Below the pieces are notes generated by a model. The model did not search any database. It saw only the letters and a list, made by a program, of their open reading frames with translations, and was not told the DNA's origin. Of a stretch of DNA of 64,000 nucleotides, positions 23,786 to 38,403 are shown in pieces. Position 1 is the first letter of the stretch. Every line of letters starts with the position of its first letter. Source of the stretch: Ceratorhiza oryzae-sativae (taxonomy: Eukaryota; Basidiomycota; Agaricomycetes; Cantharellales; Ceratobasidiaceae); contig JARWMV010000234.1 of assembly GCA_030998015.1 (NCBI GenBank), positions 372,001 to 436,000 of the forward strand, written 5' to 3'. The position numbers and the translations under genes were made by a program.

Positions 23786-25663
23786 ATGGATCCCCAGGTG
23801 TTTATTTTGTGACAATATTTTCCGCCGGTGGATGTGGGCACTAACTACAGTTGACCAAGGCTCTTGTTCCATACCCACCTCTCAACGTCGTCGAGGAATT
23901 GATTATTAAGAAAAAAGTCGGCAACTGTGTGCCCGTGTATGTTGAATTTCCGTCGGACCTCTTGACGCCATGCATGGCATACCTCCGACTTGCCAAGGAT
24001 TCCAAGTATAGCTTTCTGTTGGAAAGTGTCATTGCGGGAGAGAACATTGCACGTTATAGCTTTGTTGGATCAGGTTTGCTAACGTGTTTTATCGAATGAT
24101 CTACACTGACATATGATTGTAGATCCCTTCAAGGTTATTCGTTCTGGACCAGGGTATGACGTGGAGGGTGATCCCATGGTTGCTCTGCAGCGCGAATTGC
24201 GAGCATACAAATATGTCAAGATACCAGAAATACCCACCTTTACGGGTGAGTAATAGCATCGACGTACAGAATCGGTGCATCGCCCTGACTCGAACCCACA
24301 GGGGGCGCCATCGGATACGTGTCGTATGACTGCATCCAATACTTTGAGCCCAAGACTAAACGAGAATTGAGCGACCCTCTGCATATACCCGAGTCTGTCT
24401 TTATGCTTTGCGACACTATTCTTGTTTATGACCACCTATATCAAAACGTCAAGGTCGTCTCGCACGTGTTTGTACCCACCTTGTCCTCCAGCGCGACTAC
24501 CGCAGTTACATCCGAGGCGAGCGCGAATCTTTCATTTATTTATGCAACCGCGGTGCAGAAGGCTCGCCGAGCTGCCAAAGTGGTGCTTGCGAGTCATACC
24601 CCAATTGTCCCCCAACCTGCCATTCAGCAAGGTAATACCGCAGTATCCAACGTTGGAAAAGTGGGCTACGAGGGCTTTGTGACGCAATTGAAGAAACACA
24701 TCGTCGCAGGCGATATTATTCAGGCTGTTCCTTCTCAGCGGTTGGCTCGCAAGACTAATCTCCATCCGTTCAATATATATCGCCAACTACGCCAAGTTAA
24801 TCCGAGTCCCTATATGTTCTATGTCGACTGTGGTGATCTTCAAGTCGTTGGAGCTAGCCCCGAGACATTATGCCGCGTCGAAAGGAACAAAGTTTATAAC
24901 CATGCAATCGCCGGGACAGTGAAACGAGGAAAGACTCCAGAAGGTACGTAACTACATTCCAATGGATGAGAATATCACCTCATCCCTTCTCAGAGGACGC
25001 TGAGCTGGGCGCCCAACTTTTGGCTTCTGCAAAGGACCGAGCAGAGCACATTATGCTGGTAGATCTTGCTCGAAACGACGTCAACCGTGTTTGCGAGCCG
25101 AAAACAGTCAAAGTTGACGAGCTCATGCGGCTGGAAAAGTTCAGTCACGTCATTCACCTGACAAGTCAAGTATCTGGAATTTTGCGTGAAGGAAAGAATA
25201 GGTAAGCCGATTTCCTGTTTGGTGCGTTTCTTGCTTGTAACAACTTCTGTTGTTTCACTAGGTTTGATGCATTCCGCTCAATTTTTCCTGCCGGTACTGT
25301 CTCGGGTGCTCCGAAAATCAAGGCAGTCGAGCTTGTTTCCGGACTTGAAGGCGAACGAAGGGGCGTGTATGCGGGTGCTGTTGGTCGATTCGATTTCGCA
25401 GACGATGAGATGGACACTTGTATCGCAATCAGGACGATGACGATTAAGGACGGGGTCGCATACTTGCAGGCCGGAGGTGGAATCGTATTCGACTCGATCG
25501 AAGAGGATGAATACGTCGAAACGTTGAATAAGCTCAGCGCAAACATGAGAACCATCGATCTAGCCGAGGGTGTGTATTTCCACTTTGATCTGTGCGCACA
25601 TCTAACCTTGTGCGACATTCAGAGTATCATTATGACATGCAGCAACGCCTCAATGGAAAATAG
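23786..25663 (+). CDS. TRP2: Anthranilate synthase component I
   Basis: Chorismate-using subunit that makes anthranilate, the first step of tryptophan synthesis; it pairs with the glutamine amidotransferase in TRP3/TrpC, which is not in this window. Exon 1 appears to be only 12 nt (23786-23797, coding MDPQ). A 53-bp intron (23798-23850) with a CTAAC branch site follows. The N-terminal part has [18 protein letters not shown] and the tryptophan-feedback segment LLES. Catalytic-domain motifs are [43 protein letters not shown] and [11 protein letters not shown]. The final exon encodes [13 protein letters not shown] and stops at TAG 25661-25663. Reading of the frame is clean throughout. Its stop is 64 bp from the convergent uS2m stop. 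Confidence 0.95.
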
Positions 25664-25727
25664 AGGATAAATCTTACAGGCCAATTGGGTCTGGGTGTGG
25701 GTCGAAGATAAATGCATTGTTTTTGAA

Positions 25728-26737
25728 TTATATATCATTTTCAGACTGAGACGGCCGTGCCCTCCGACTCTGACTGTCGGCAAACGCCTTCTCAGCCTGT
25801 GCGTCCTTGATCCCCTCTACTCCAGCCATACTCAACATCCCCGCAATAAGCTCCGCTGTTCGAATGCTATCATCGTTTGCTGGGATCGGATACATGACAC
25901 ACGTGGGTCGACATCAGAGTCGATTATTCCGATGGTTGGCACACGAGATATTGCGCATTCTCGAATCGCATGCAGGTTTTGCAGTGGGTTCAAAAATACA
26001 ACAAGATCAGGTACGGTGTTGAGCTTCATCATCGTCTCCGAGCCGAACAGCTCCCAAGCGTTTGTCAAGGTCCCCGGTTTCCAAGTTGTTCCAACATGAA
26101 AACCTTGAGGGCCTAGCCGCTGAGCTGCTTTGCGAACGCAGGGAGCGAGGTTTTCGTTGGTTCCTACAAATAGAACAAGTCCCTTGTTCTTGGCTACTTC
26201 GCGGACGACGTTGGATGCCCGTCTTAGCAGAGGTAGTGTGATATCCAAGTCGATAATGGTAATGCCTGCACGATGTCCGTAGGCATAGGGAAGAAATGTT
26301 GGTCGAGTAGATGCTGGTGAGCTCCCAAGGTGAGCACCAGCAGCGACTAATTCTGACATCGTAAGCTCAGAAGGGGCAACAGGTTTGTGAAGAGTATGAT
26401 GAGGCTGGAAGGATGTATCGCGAGTTTGAGTTGAACCCAGATTAGAGAAGTAGTCGACTTGAGGTGATGGCTTAGTCTACACCCAAGGGGCATAGTATAA
26501 TTCGAATACTCACTTAGGGCTTTCCTGCTTGCTCTTTCTTTAGCCATATCTGTCCACGTCGATTTGTCTGCCTCTGGACTCGTTTGCACAAAACGCATGT
26601 GCTCGACTGGGGGAGAAATTCGATCAATTCAATGTTATAATCGAGAAAATTGTGTACTCACAGTTTGTAGACCTTCTGTTTCCAACCTTCTTCAATGGTG
26701 AGATCCATCCAGCGGCGCGCTTGAGTGAATAGGACAT
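25728..26737 (-). CDS. MRP4: Mitochondrial small-subunit ribosomal protein uS2m
   Basis: Structural protein of the mitochondrial 37S subunit (bacterial S2 homologue; MRP4 in yeast, MRPS2 in animals). The start is ATG 26735-26737. An N-terminal extension with basic residues (MSYSLKRAAGWISPLKKVG) serves as presequence, in three exons. The S2 core then shows LVAAGAHLGS, RAGITIIDLDITLPLLRRA, GLVLFVGTN, WKPGTLTNAWELF, PDLVVFLNP and PTIGIIDSDVDPR. The conserved continuation (CVMYPIPANDDSIRTAEL) is one frame away from DPR at about 25896-25904, with no splice sites between, so one base seems to be missing. It ends in TAA at 25728-25730. It shares a short (138 bp) divergent promoter region with the SSB Hsp70 gene. 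Confidence 0.9.
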
Positions 26738-26875
26738 GGTTAGTGCGTGCGCATGTCTGCCGTTTGCATCCGGATTCTTCAGGGTCCACACGTGATTCAA
26801 AATTTCCTCGCATTCATCGCGGCTTCATCTCATCCACCACATTTCGCTCTCCTCCTTCGGCTTTTTCTTATACAA
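26738..26875. promoter_or_regulatory. Probable bidirectional promoter, uS2m / SSB
   Basis: Only 138 bp separate the start codons of a mitochondrial ribosomal protein gene (minus) and a ribosome-associated Hsp70 gene (plus), so both promoters and both 5' UTRs must lie here or overlap the genes. Pyrimidine-rich stretches (CTCTCCTCCTTC) before the SSB ATG resemble strong-gene leaders of filamentous fungi. No TATA box is obvious. Confidence 0.5.
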
Positions 26876-29276
26876 ATGGCCAGTGAAGATATCTTCGATG
26901 GTGCCGTTGGCATTGGTAAGTGTTGTATACACCCAGTCAACTCGGAAATCTCTGTTTCCTGACGGCCTCGAACCTTTAGATCTTGGCACAACTTACTCGT
27001 GAGTCGATTTAGAAATACATCTATTCTCTACCAGAATTCTACATGGCACATGCGCACAGGTGTGTTGGTGTCTGGCAAAACGACCGCGTTGAGATCATTG
27101 CGAACGACCGTACGCAAATATATCCACCCTTAGCCCTGTTAATTTGAGCTAATTTATCTGTAGAGGGCAACCGTACCACCCCTTCCTATGTCGCTTTCTC
27201 CGCGGAGGAACGTCTCATTGGCGACGCTGCTAAGAACCAAGCTGCTATGAACCCCAAGAATACTGTCTTCGATGTGAAACGTCTTATAGGCCGCCGGTTT
27301 GAGTAAGCATATATCCGCCTTTTTCGGTTGCGCGAGCTGAAACTTGGCATAAAGTGATCCAGATGTTAAAAAGGTTTGTTTCACTGTGGCATACATTTGT
27401 TTGGTCATCTTATTGTGCTTCAGGACATGACCCACTGGCCGTTTACCGTCGTTGATAAGGATGGCTCTCCATATGTAAAGGTTGAGTACCTTGGTGAAGA
27501 GAAGACGTTTAGCCCACAGGAAATCTCGTCTATGGTTCTTGGCAAAATGAAGGAAATTTCCGAGGCCAAGTTAGGCAAGACCGTCAAGAAGGCCGTTGTC
27601 ACGTGCGTACCATTTATAAAATTTCCAGCATAGAAACTCCAATAACAACAATACTCAGTGTCCCGGCTTACTTCAACGATTCACAACGGCTTGCCACCAA
27701 AGATGCGGGTGCCATTGCTGGCCTAGATGTTCTCCGTATCATCAACGAGCCGACTGCTGCCGCCATCGCTTATGGACTCGACCAACAATCCAAGACTGAG
27801 AAGAACGTCTTGATCTTCGACTTGGGCGGAGGAACCTTCGACGTATCGCTCCTTAACATTACTGGGGGTGTCTTCGCTGTCAAAGCTACCGCTGGTGATA
27901 CCCACCTTGGAGGCGAGGACTTCGATAACGCGCTCCTTGAGCATTTCAAGGCCGAGTTCAAGCGCAAGACTAAGCACGATATCTCCGACGATGCTCGTGC
28001 GCTACGCCGTCTCCGAAGTGCATGCGAACGCGCTAAGCGTACTCTGTCTAGTGTTGCTCAGACCACTGTCGAGGTGGATTCCCTCTACCAGGTTAGTGAT
28101 GCGTTTGAATATCCCTAGATTTTCATAGTAACATGTGTTCTAAGGGAGAGGATTTCTCTGCCAATATCTCTCGAGCTCGCTTTGAAGAGATCAACGCGAC
28201 AATGTTCAAATCAACTCTTGACCCCGTCGAAAAGGTTTTGAAGGATTCCAAGATCCCGCGTGAGAAGGTACGCTACTCTTGATCAGGTCTTTAAGGCCGC
28301 TTTTGTCCTTAAGCTTCGATATCCCAGGTCGACGATATCGTGCTTGTTGGTGGATCTACTCGTATCCCTAAGATCCAGTCTCTTGTCAGCGAGTTCTTCG
28401 GCGGTCGGCAACTCAACAAGTCAATCAATCCTGACGAAGCTGTTGCGTATGGCGCCGCCGTCCAAGCCGCTGTTCTCACCGGCCAGACCAGCGAAAAGAC
28501 GCAGAACATGCTCCTCCTTGATGTCGCTCCTCTCTCGCTCGGTGTTGCTATGCAAGGAGATGTCTTCGGTGTCGTCGTCCCTCGTAATACCCCAATCCCT
28601 ACCAACAAGTCCAGGACATTTACTACTGTCGAGGACAACCAGACGACCGTCACATTCCCTGTGTAGGCCGATTAAGTCCTCAGAGAACCAAGTACGAACT
28701 AACATATTGAACAGATACGAGGGAGAGCGCACCCAGTGCCGCGACAACCGGCTACTAGGAGAATTTGAGTTGACCGGCATTCCTCCCATGCCTCGCGGAC
28801 AGGCAGAGCTTGTGACGACTTTCGAGGTTGACGCAGATGGCTTGTTGAAGGTCTCGGCGCAAGACCGTGCCTCTGGTCGCAAGGCATCTATCAGTACGCC
28901 GCAATTCACTTGTCTCAGTAACACATATATTAATATTTTATGCAAAGGCATTACCAACTCTGTTGGCCGTCTATCATCAGCCGAGATTGACCAGATGATC
29001 AAGGACGCCGAGCAATTCAAGCAAGCTGACAAAGATTTCTCTGCAAGACATGAGGCCAAGGCCGACCTTGAGGCTTACATTCACCAAGTCGAGGGGACTA
29101 TTACTAGCCCAGAGATCGGGATGAAGCTCAAACGCGGTGCGAAGGGACAGGTGGAGGCTGAGCTCGCCAAAGCCATGGAAAAGCTTGAGTTGGAGGGTTC
29201 GACGGCCGATGAGCTCAAGAAGGCACAACTTGGAATCAAGCGTGCCCTCCAAAAGGCAACTGCAGGGATGCGGTGA
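26876..29276 (+). CDS. SSB1: Ribosome-associated Hsp70 chaperone, SSB type
   Basis: Cytosolic Hsp70 that folds nascent chains on ribosomes. The start is ATG 26876 ([13 protein letters not shown]). The first ATP-loop motif DLGTTYSC is split over a 19-nt exon (26980-26998). Further motifs are [61 protein letters not shown] and [18 protein letters not shown]. The substrate domain has [16 protein letters not shown]. The C-terminus ends ATAGMR with TGA at 29274-29276 and lacks the EEVD tail, which fits SSB and not SSA-type Hsp70s, as does the short length. About nine exons; introns 50-60 bp. The SSB label rests on the C-terminal region and the missing EEVD. Confidence 0.92.
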
Positions 29277-30020
29277 TTATGATGTTTGCATTTTGGATTG
29301 TTCATTTTATTTCTCCGTCTTGATTCTGTACCTCAAAATATCCTTCGTACCGGCGCTGTAGTGTATTCGTTGAATTGAAGTGCCAACAATCAAGCGACTT
29401 GAACAGATCATGATTGGCTGATGTGATGATCATGTGACAGATAATCAGATCCTTGCTCGACTCACTTGTTCTGATTCTCAGCAGCCGAACCATGGTCTTC
29501 CCCCAACCGCTCTGCTCGAGGCCCATTAGAAGGGAATGGGCAGACCATACAACGTTACCCATGGCTCTTGGTAGTCCCCGCGTATTATGTGCGTCCGAGC
29601 CAAATACGGTAAGGCTCTGGCGAAGCCAGCTCTACGCACCTTCTGGCGACGAATACCGGATTGAGGAAAATACACGATGAATACTGATCCATCTCGAGCC
29701 AATCTTTGGGTTCAGCAAAACGATTGTTGAATTAGCTTAACCAGCCTGGGTAGAGCAGACCCTGGACCAATCCGCGGCCGCCAAACATCGCGAACAACTC
29801 GTTTATACAATTTCAGGCTGGCATGTTCTCTTCTCCCTGAGCATATCATATGTGGTCTGGCTTATAGGCGGGAGCCAGAGGCTGGGGCTCCTTTCACTCG
29901 GTCGCGCTGAAACCGTCGTATTGACTATAAAAACGCTCAACTGAGTCTGGAGGGCGGCCCGGTCATACTTAAGCGACTCCATCCTCTCCGCATTACCTTT
30001 AGACTACCTTCAAGCTTGCA
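29277..30020. other. Intergenic: SSB 3' region and reductase promoter
   Basis: About 740 bp without a gene I can support. The first part probably holds the SSB 3' UTR. The distal part is the likely promoter of the adenylate-forming reductase, with a TATA-like TATAAAAA at 29926-29933. Confidence 0.45.
29926..29933 (+). promoter_or_regulatory. TATA-like box of the A-T-R reductase gene
   Basis: TATAAAAA about 95 bp before the ATG at 30021. A TATA box is consistent with a regulated gene; most neighbours lack one. Confidence 0.45.
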
Positions 30021-33000
30021 ATGACTGTCGCCTTGGTGGACGCTTTTTCCCATCCTCCCACGGATGGGTCGTTGGCTCTTGGTGAGCTAGTCGACTATAA
30101 CATGAAAAACAACACGACACGTGATTTCGCCGTCCTTGTCGACAGCTCCGAGGACGGTTGCGCACCACCTGTTCATGTAAACTATAGGCACCTCGGACTT
30201 GCAGTGCATCGTGTGGCACACCTAGTCAATCCCCAAGGTGTGGTTCCCCGAGGAACCAACGTTGGGATCCTTACGTCTACTGACACTATTGTGAACATCG
30301 CTCTCGTCCTGGGTGTAATGAGAGCTGGCCTCGTGGTACGTTGTTAATGTTTGAGATTTCAAACAACCTATTCACGCGGCCTGAGTAGGCATTTCCAATA
30401 TCCCCTCGCGCTTCAGTTGCTGGGATTTCCCATCTATTGGTTTCTACAAATACTCACCACTTGGTCGCCGGCGGCAGCCCTGCAATTTCCCATCTTGTCG
30501 AGAGCATCTCGATCACACTCGAGCAAACGCACTCACTTCATATTATTACTGTCCCCTCCTTCGCGGAGGTGTTCCCCGAGCTCGCCTACGTCGACTCGGA
30601 GCCCAGCCATGAAGCATATCCCTATGCTGGACTTGGAGCTGACAACACAGTGGTGTCTATCTTGCATAGTTCAGGATCAACTGGACTTCCCCGTGCGATA
30701 TCTTACACTCAGGCTGGAGTGCTGACAAACTTCATCAATCAGCGTAAGTACCCTAGGGTCAGCTTGGTAGACTCAACTAACTATCGACTCAGCTCCTTGC
30801 TGGCAAATGGGAGGTCCAGAAGTGCGCGTAGGATTGATGGCACTCCCAACTTTCCACGTGATGGTAAGTAGTTGAAACGCTCTATGCACGCTTAGGCTGA
30901 TCCTATATCCTCAGGGGTTCATGACCCAGTGTTTCTTTCCTCAATGTGCAGGCTATACTGCGGTGCTTTTTGCTCCTAAGGCTACTCCGGTTATCCCTAG
31001 CCCCCATATCTCGTTGCAGACAATAGTCAGATCGCAGTGTGAATTTCTTCTTACAGTTCCGGCTTTCCTTGAGGCACGTTTATGTAATTTGTACATAACA
31101 AACTTACTTACTGGAGCTTAGGCTTGGTCAAACGACGAATACGCTGTCAGGGTCCTAAAAGAGTTACGAGGCGTGGTACGTAGTTGCAGATGTCCTTCCT
31201 ACTGGCTAAATAAAGTTACCCAACGCTAGGTATATGCCGGCGGCCCTCTTACCCCATGGATTGGCGACTCACTGGTCAAGCAAGGCAAGCCTTTCGTATT
31301 GAGTTGATCCCGTCCTTTTCTCATTCAGAACCTCAGGGGTACCTCTACGAGCGGCTTATGGATCCACAGAGTTGGGTGCGCCTGTGGTTTTCGATCTTGT
31401 GAAGAGAGCGCCAGAGGATTGGGTATATGTGGAGTTTCCCGATTACACATGTCTGAAACTCATCCCTCAAGACGATGAGGATGGAACCTTTGAGCTCGTT
31501 ATGTTGGTACGATTTGAATTTTTTTACTCACAGACGCTAGTATCTTACTTGCAGGTGACAGTGTACACCGCGACATGTGCCATTCATGATTAACTATCAT
31601 GCGGATGGTCAGTCGGGTTACTCGACGAAAGACCTCGTCCTCTTGCATCCTACAAAACCTGAACTCATAAAATTGTCAGGGGCTGTCTTTTCATTCGTTT
31701 GTTCTCACAATTAATCCGGACCCAATTACAGTGTCGGCCGCGTAGATGATCAAATTGTGCTATCCAACGGGGAAAAGACCAACCCCGTGCCAATGGGTAA
31801 GGTCCTACAGATATACTATTGTGCAAAAGTGGCTTACTTTTCTATCTAAAGAATCGGAAATCATCAAATGTCCCCTAGTTCGGGCCGTTGTCATATTTGG
31901 TAGAGAACGAACCCAAACAGGAGTGCTGATAGAACTGGAGGATTCCCAGCTAGACCCCACTCTTGATTTGAATTTTGAGGATGTAATCAGCAAAATCTGG
32001 TGAGTAGACGTACCAAGTCGTGAAGTGATTCGTGAATAACCAATGTTTCGTAGGTCGTTCGTCGAAAGAGCCAACCAGGGGGCATCAACACACTCGCGAA
32101 TTGCCAAGGAAGCCATAATATTTGCAAGTACAGACCGACCGCTGCCACGAACACCAAAAGGAAACGTTGCCCGAGCGGCATCTCTTAGCCTTTACAGCGA
32201 AGATATATCAAGCATGTACTCAAGGCTTGCACAATATTCTTCGCCTTCATCTCAAGGATTCAGCTCTTGGCGAGACTTTGGTTCTCTCGAATCCTGGCTG
32301 ATTCTTTGTGTGGAGAACCTGTTGCACAGGAAGCCAGACGCTTGTCAGGACTTGTTTCAGCACGGGCTCGACAGGTTCGTCTATGTTGGGCCCACTACCT
32401 TTGCAGTGACTAATAGCAAGCTCTTTGTAGTTTAACGGTTACTCTTCTGCTGGGAAAAATTAAAGGGGCGATGATTGCTTCTTCTGACGACGAAGTCCGA
32501 AGGGCAGCGGAATGCCTTACCCAACAAGCGATCTTTGCTCACCCAACCGCCCGCCAGCTGGGAGGCTACCTCCTCGGACTAGTTGAAAGGGATTCAAATT
32601 CAGAAGGCAGCGGGTTCACTGAATCATCAGCTGAGACCTCACAAACAACCGGCCAATCAATGGTTGAGAGGTACTCTGAGACTCTATGCGCTTGCCCCGC
32701 TTCTCGCATCGACGCCTTGCCATTGGAATGCGTTCTACTTACTGGAACTACAGGCGCACTTGGATCGCATCTGCTAGCACTGATGCTTGGTGACGACAAG
32801 GTCAAACGCGTGTGGGCTCTTAATCGACTCCCCAAAAGCGGAGCGCCGTCTACAATACAGCGCCAACGCCGATCGTTCGAGGAGAGAATGTTTGATACAC
32901 AGCTCTTGGGCCACCCGAAGCTCACTATGCTGGAATGTGATTTTTCTGATGGCAGATTAGGTCTCTCGGACCAGCAGTATGGCGATGTAGGTGTTTGCAA

Positions 33001-34116
33001 CTTGACCCCTCGACTGAATGACTTATATGTGGGATGCAATGCAGATACAAAACGCCGTAACCACCATTATTCATGTACGCCACGCAGTTGTTTTCCCCTA
33101 CAATACCAACGCACTCTAACTTTCCTTTCCCTAGAACGCGTGGCAGGTCGATTTCAATTTGAACCTTCAGTCGTTTGAGCCTAGCATCCGTGGTACACGC
33201 AATTTGCTTGATCTTGCGTCGAAACATGCTCCCCGGTTTATGTTTACCTCGTCCATCTCTTCTCTTGGCCTCGGCCTTCCAGGTCGTACCTGTTCAGAAG
33301 AGTATATCAAAGATTCTGCAGAGCGTGGGGAATTTGGTTATGGCGAAAGTAAATACGTCGCTGAAAAGGTAATTCAACAGTCCGACGTGAGCTTGAGTTA
33401 TTCTGATGTCAAATGCACAGATTTTGGAGATGGCTAGATCGATGGGCTATGAGACTTGTATTGCACGTATTGGCCAACTGACGGGCGACAGCAGAAGTGG
33501 CGCATGGACTAAAACCGACTGGGTTCCTGCGATGGTCGCATCATCAATTGGGGTGGGCCACCTTCCTGAGGCTATTGGGGTTAGTCCTACAATGCGTATT
33601 TCTTCACATGTTGACCCAATTTTACCTTAGATGTCATCGTGGATACCGCTTGATGCCGCGGCGAAGACTCTACTTGAAGTCTGTTCTGCAAAACACCTCC
33701 CGCCAGTTGTACACATAGTGCATCCCCGGCCGATTCGGTGGTCCGCCCTCATGGAGGGTTTTGGTAAGGTAGTCAGGCTTCTCAGCGGCAAAGAGTTGTC
33801 TCTTGTTCCTTTCAGCGATTGGAATCGAATGGTTGTACAGGCTGCCTCGTCTCTCGATCACGTCTCCGCACGTCGGCAGTTCCCATCGACCATGATGCAG
33901 ACGATATTTGATACTATAGCGCGGTCGGATACGTTGGCCCGTAATCGATCTGGCATCGATTTCGAGGAAATCCAAGCGTTGGGCGTCCCGCGCCTCGAAA
34001 CCTGTATTTGTACGAGCCAAAGCCCGACGATGGACTCGATACAGCCTTTAGGCGAGGAAGATGTGGCCAGTTGGATGCGTTACTGGAGCTCTGCTGGGCT
34101 TTTCGAAAAAATTTGA
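30021..34116 (+). CDS. Adenylate-forming reductase (NRPS-like, A-T-R)
   Basis: Single-module enzyme that activates a carboxylic or amino acid as adenylate, loads it on a phosphopantetheine arm and reduces the thioester to aldehyde or alcohol. The layout is like Lys2 but the A domain is of the basidiomycete orphan reductase type. The A domain has SSGSTGLPRAISYT, AAYGSTELGAP, YSTKDLVLLHPTKP, VGRVDDQIVLSNGEKTNPVP and PRTPKGNV (A10 Lys). The carrier domain ends DLFQHGLDSL; the attachment-site Ser codon is split by the intron at 32375-32431. The reductase domain has VLLTGTTGALGSHLL (NADPH loop), IIHNAWQVDFN, FTSSISSLG and GYGESKYVAEK (Tyr-x3-Lys). Stop TGA at 34114-34116. At least 15 exons. The usual Lys of the A3 loop is Arg here. 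There is no adjacent cluster of tailoring genes, so the product is unknown. Confidence 0.88.
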
Positions 34117-34394
34117 TGTTGTATGCGGTCGTGTGCGCTGTATTCCTACCTGTACCTCTGATTGTATCGAATTATGGTTGGGCGGCATTTGTTTGGCCTG
34201 CGATTTCGGCGCCCGTGGGAGAGTCTTTGTCAGCTCCGATCTGGGCGACGTGTCTGTGCCTGATTGGGACACGCTCCATCGGCCGGGTCGTTAAATAATC
34301 GCGAGGCTGTACCTGGCCCCCACATCTGTCGTCTCCATAGTAGGTCTCTGTTCAATCGCGCTTCCGCCACCACTAATCACGACATGCTCAGAAC

Positions 34395-38046
<3,652 letters not shown>

Positions 38047-38403
38047 TCCCACCGCACACGGAGCTCCCACCCCTTAGATCGTAACCTGATTCACCTAATG
38101 TGTCTTGACTGTGTAAAACCCTCTGACAAATACATGAGGATGCTGAGTGACCCGTGCGACGCCAAGGTAGCATCAGTCTAAAGTGAGCGAGCGCTTTGTC
38201 GGAATCTGTCTGTGAACACCCTAAATCATATGGTGTTTCACCTTGGCAACGTTTCGTGTGGTGTGGCAGAATATAAATGCATAAATGGCGATAACAATAC
38301 ATGTCGAAGTAGTATTCGAGGAGCGGAAAGTATAAAACAAAGCATATGCTAAACTACAATCTACTAGAGAGCCCAAAAATTAACATGGTCCTTGGAAAGC
38401 ATT
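38047..38403. other. Convergent 3' region
   Basis: About 360 bp between the stop codons of the calcium ATPase and the C2H2 factor. AT-rich, with no coding signal; probably the two 3' UTRs. Confidence 0.5.

Noticed and set aside
24270..24310. GGGTTCGAGTC on the minus strand, resembling a tRNA T-loop
   Set aside because: Located inside a TRP2 intron and its flank, with no matching stem or other arms.
31507..31563. Apparent frameshift in the A domain of the A-T-R reductase
   Set aside because: Choosing the acceptor GTGACAG instead of the nearer TTGCAG restores the frame (LVML joined to CTPRHVPFMINY), so no indel is needed.
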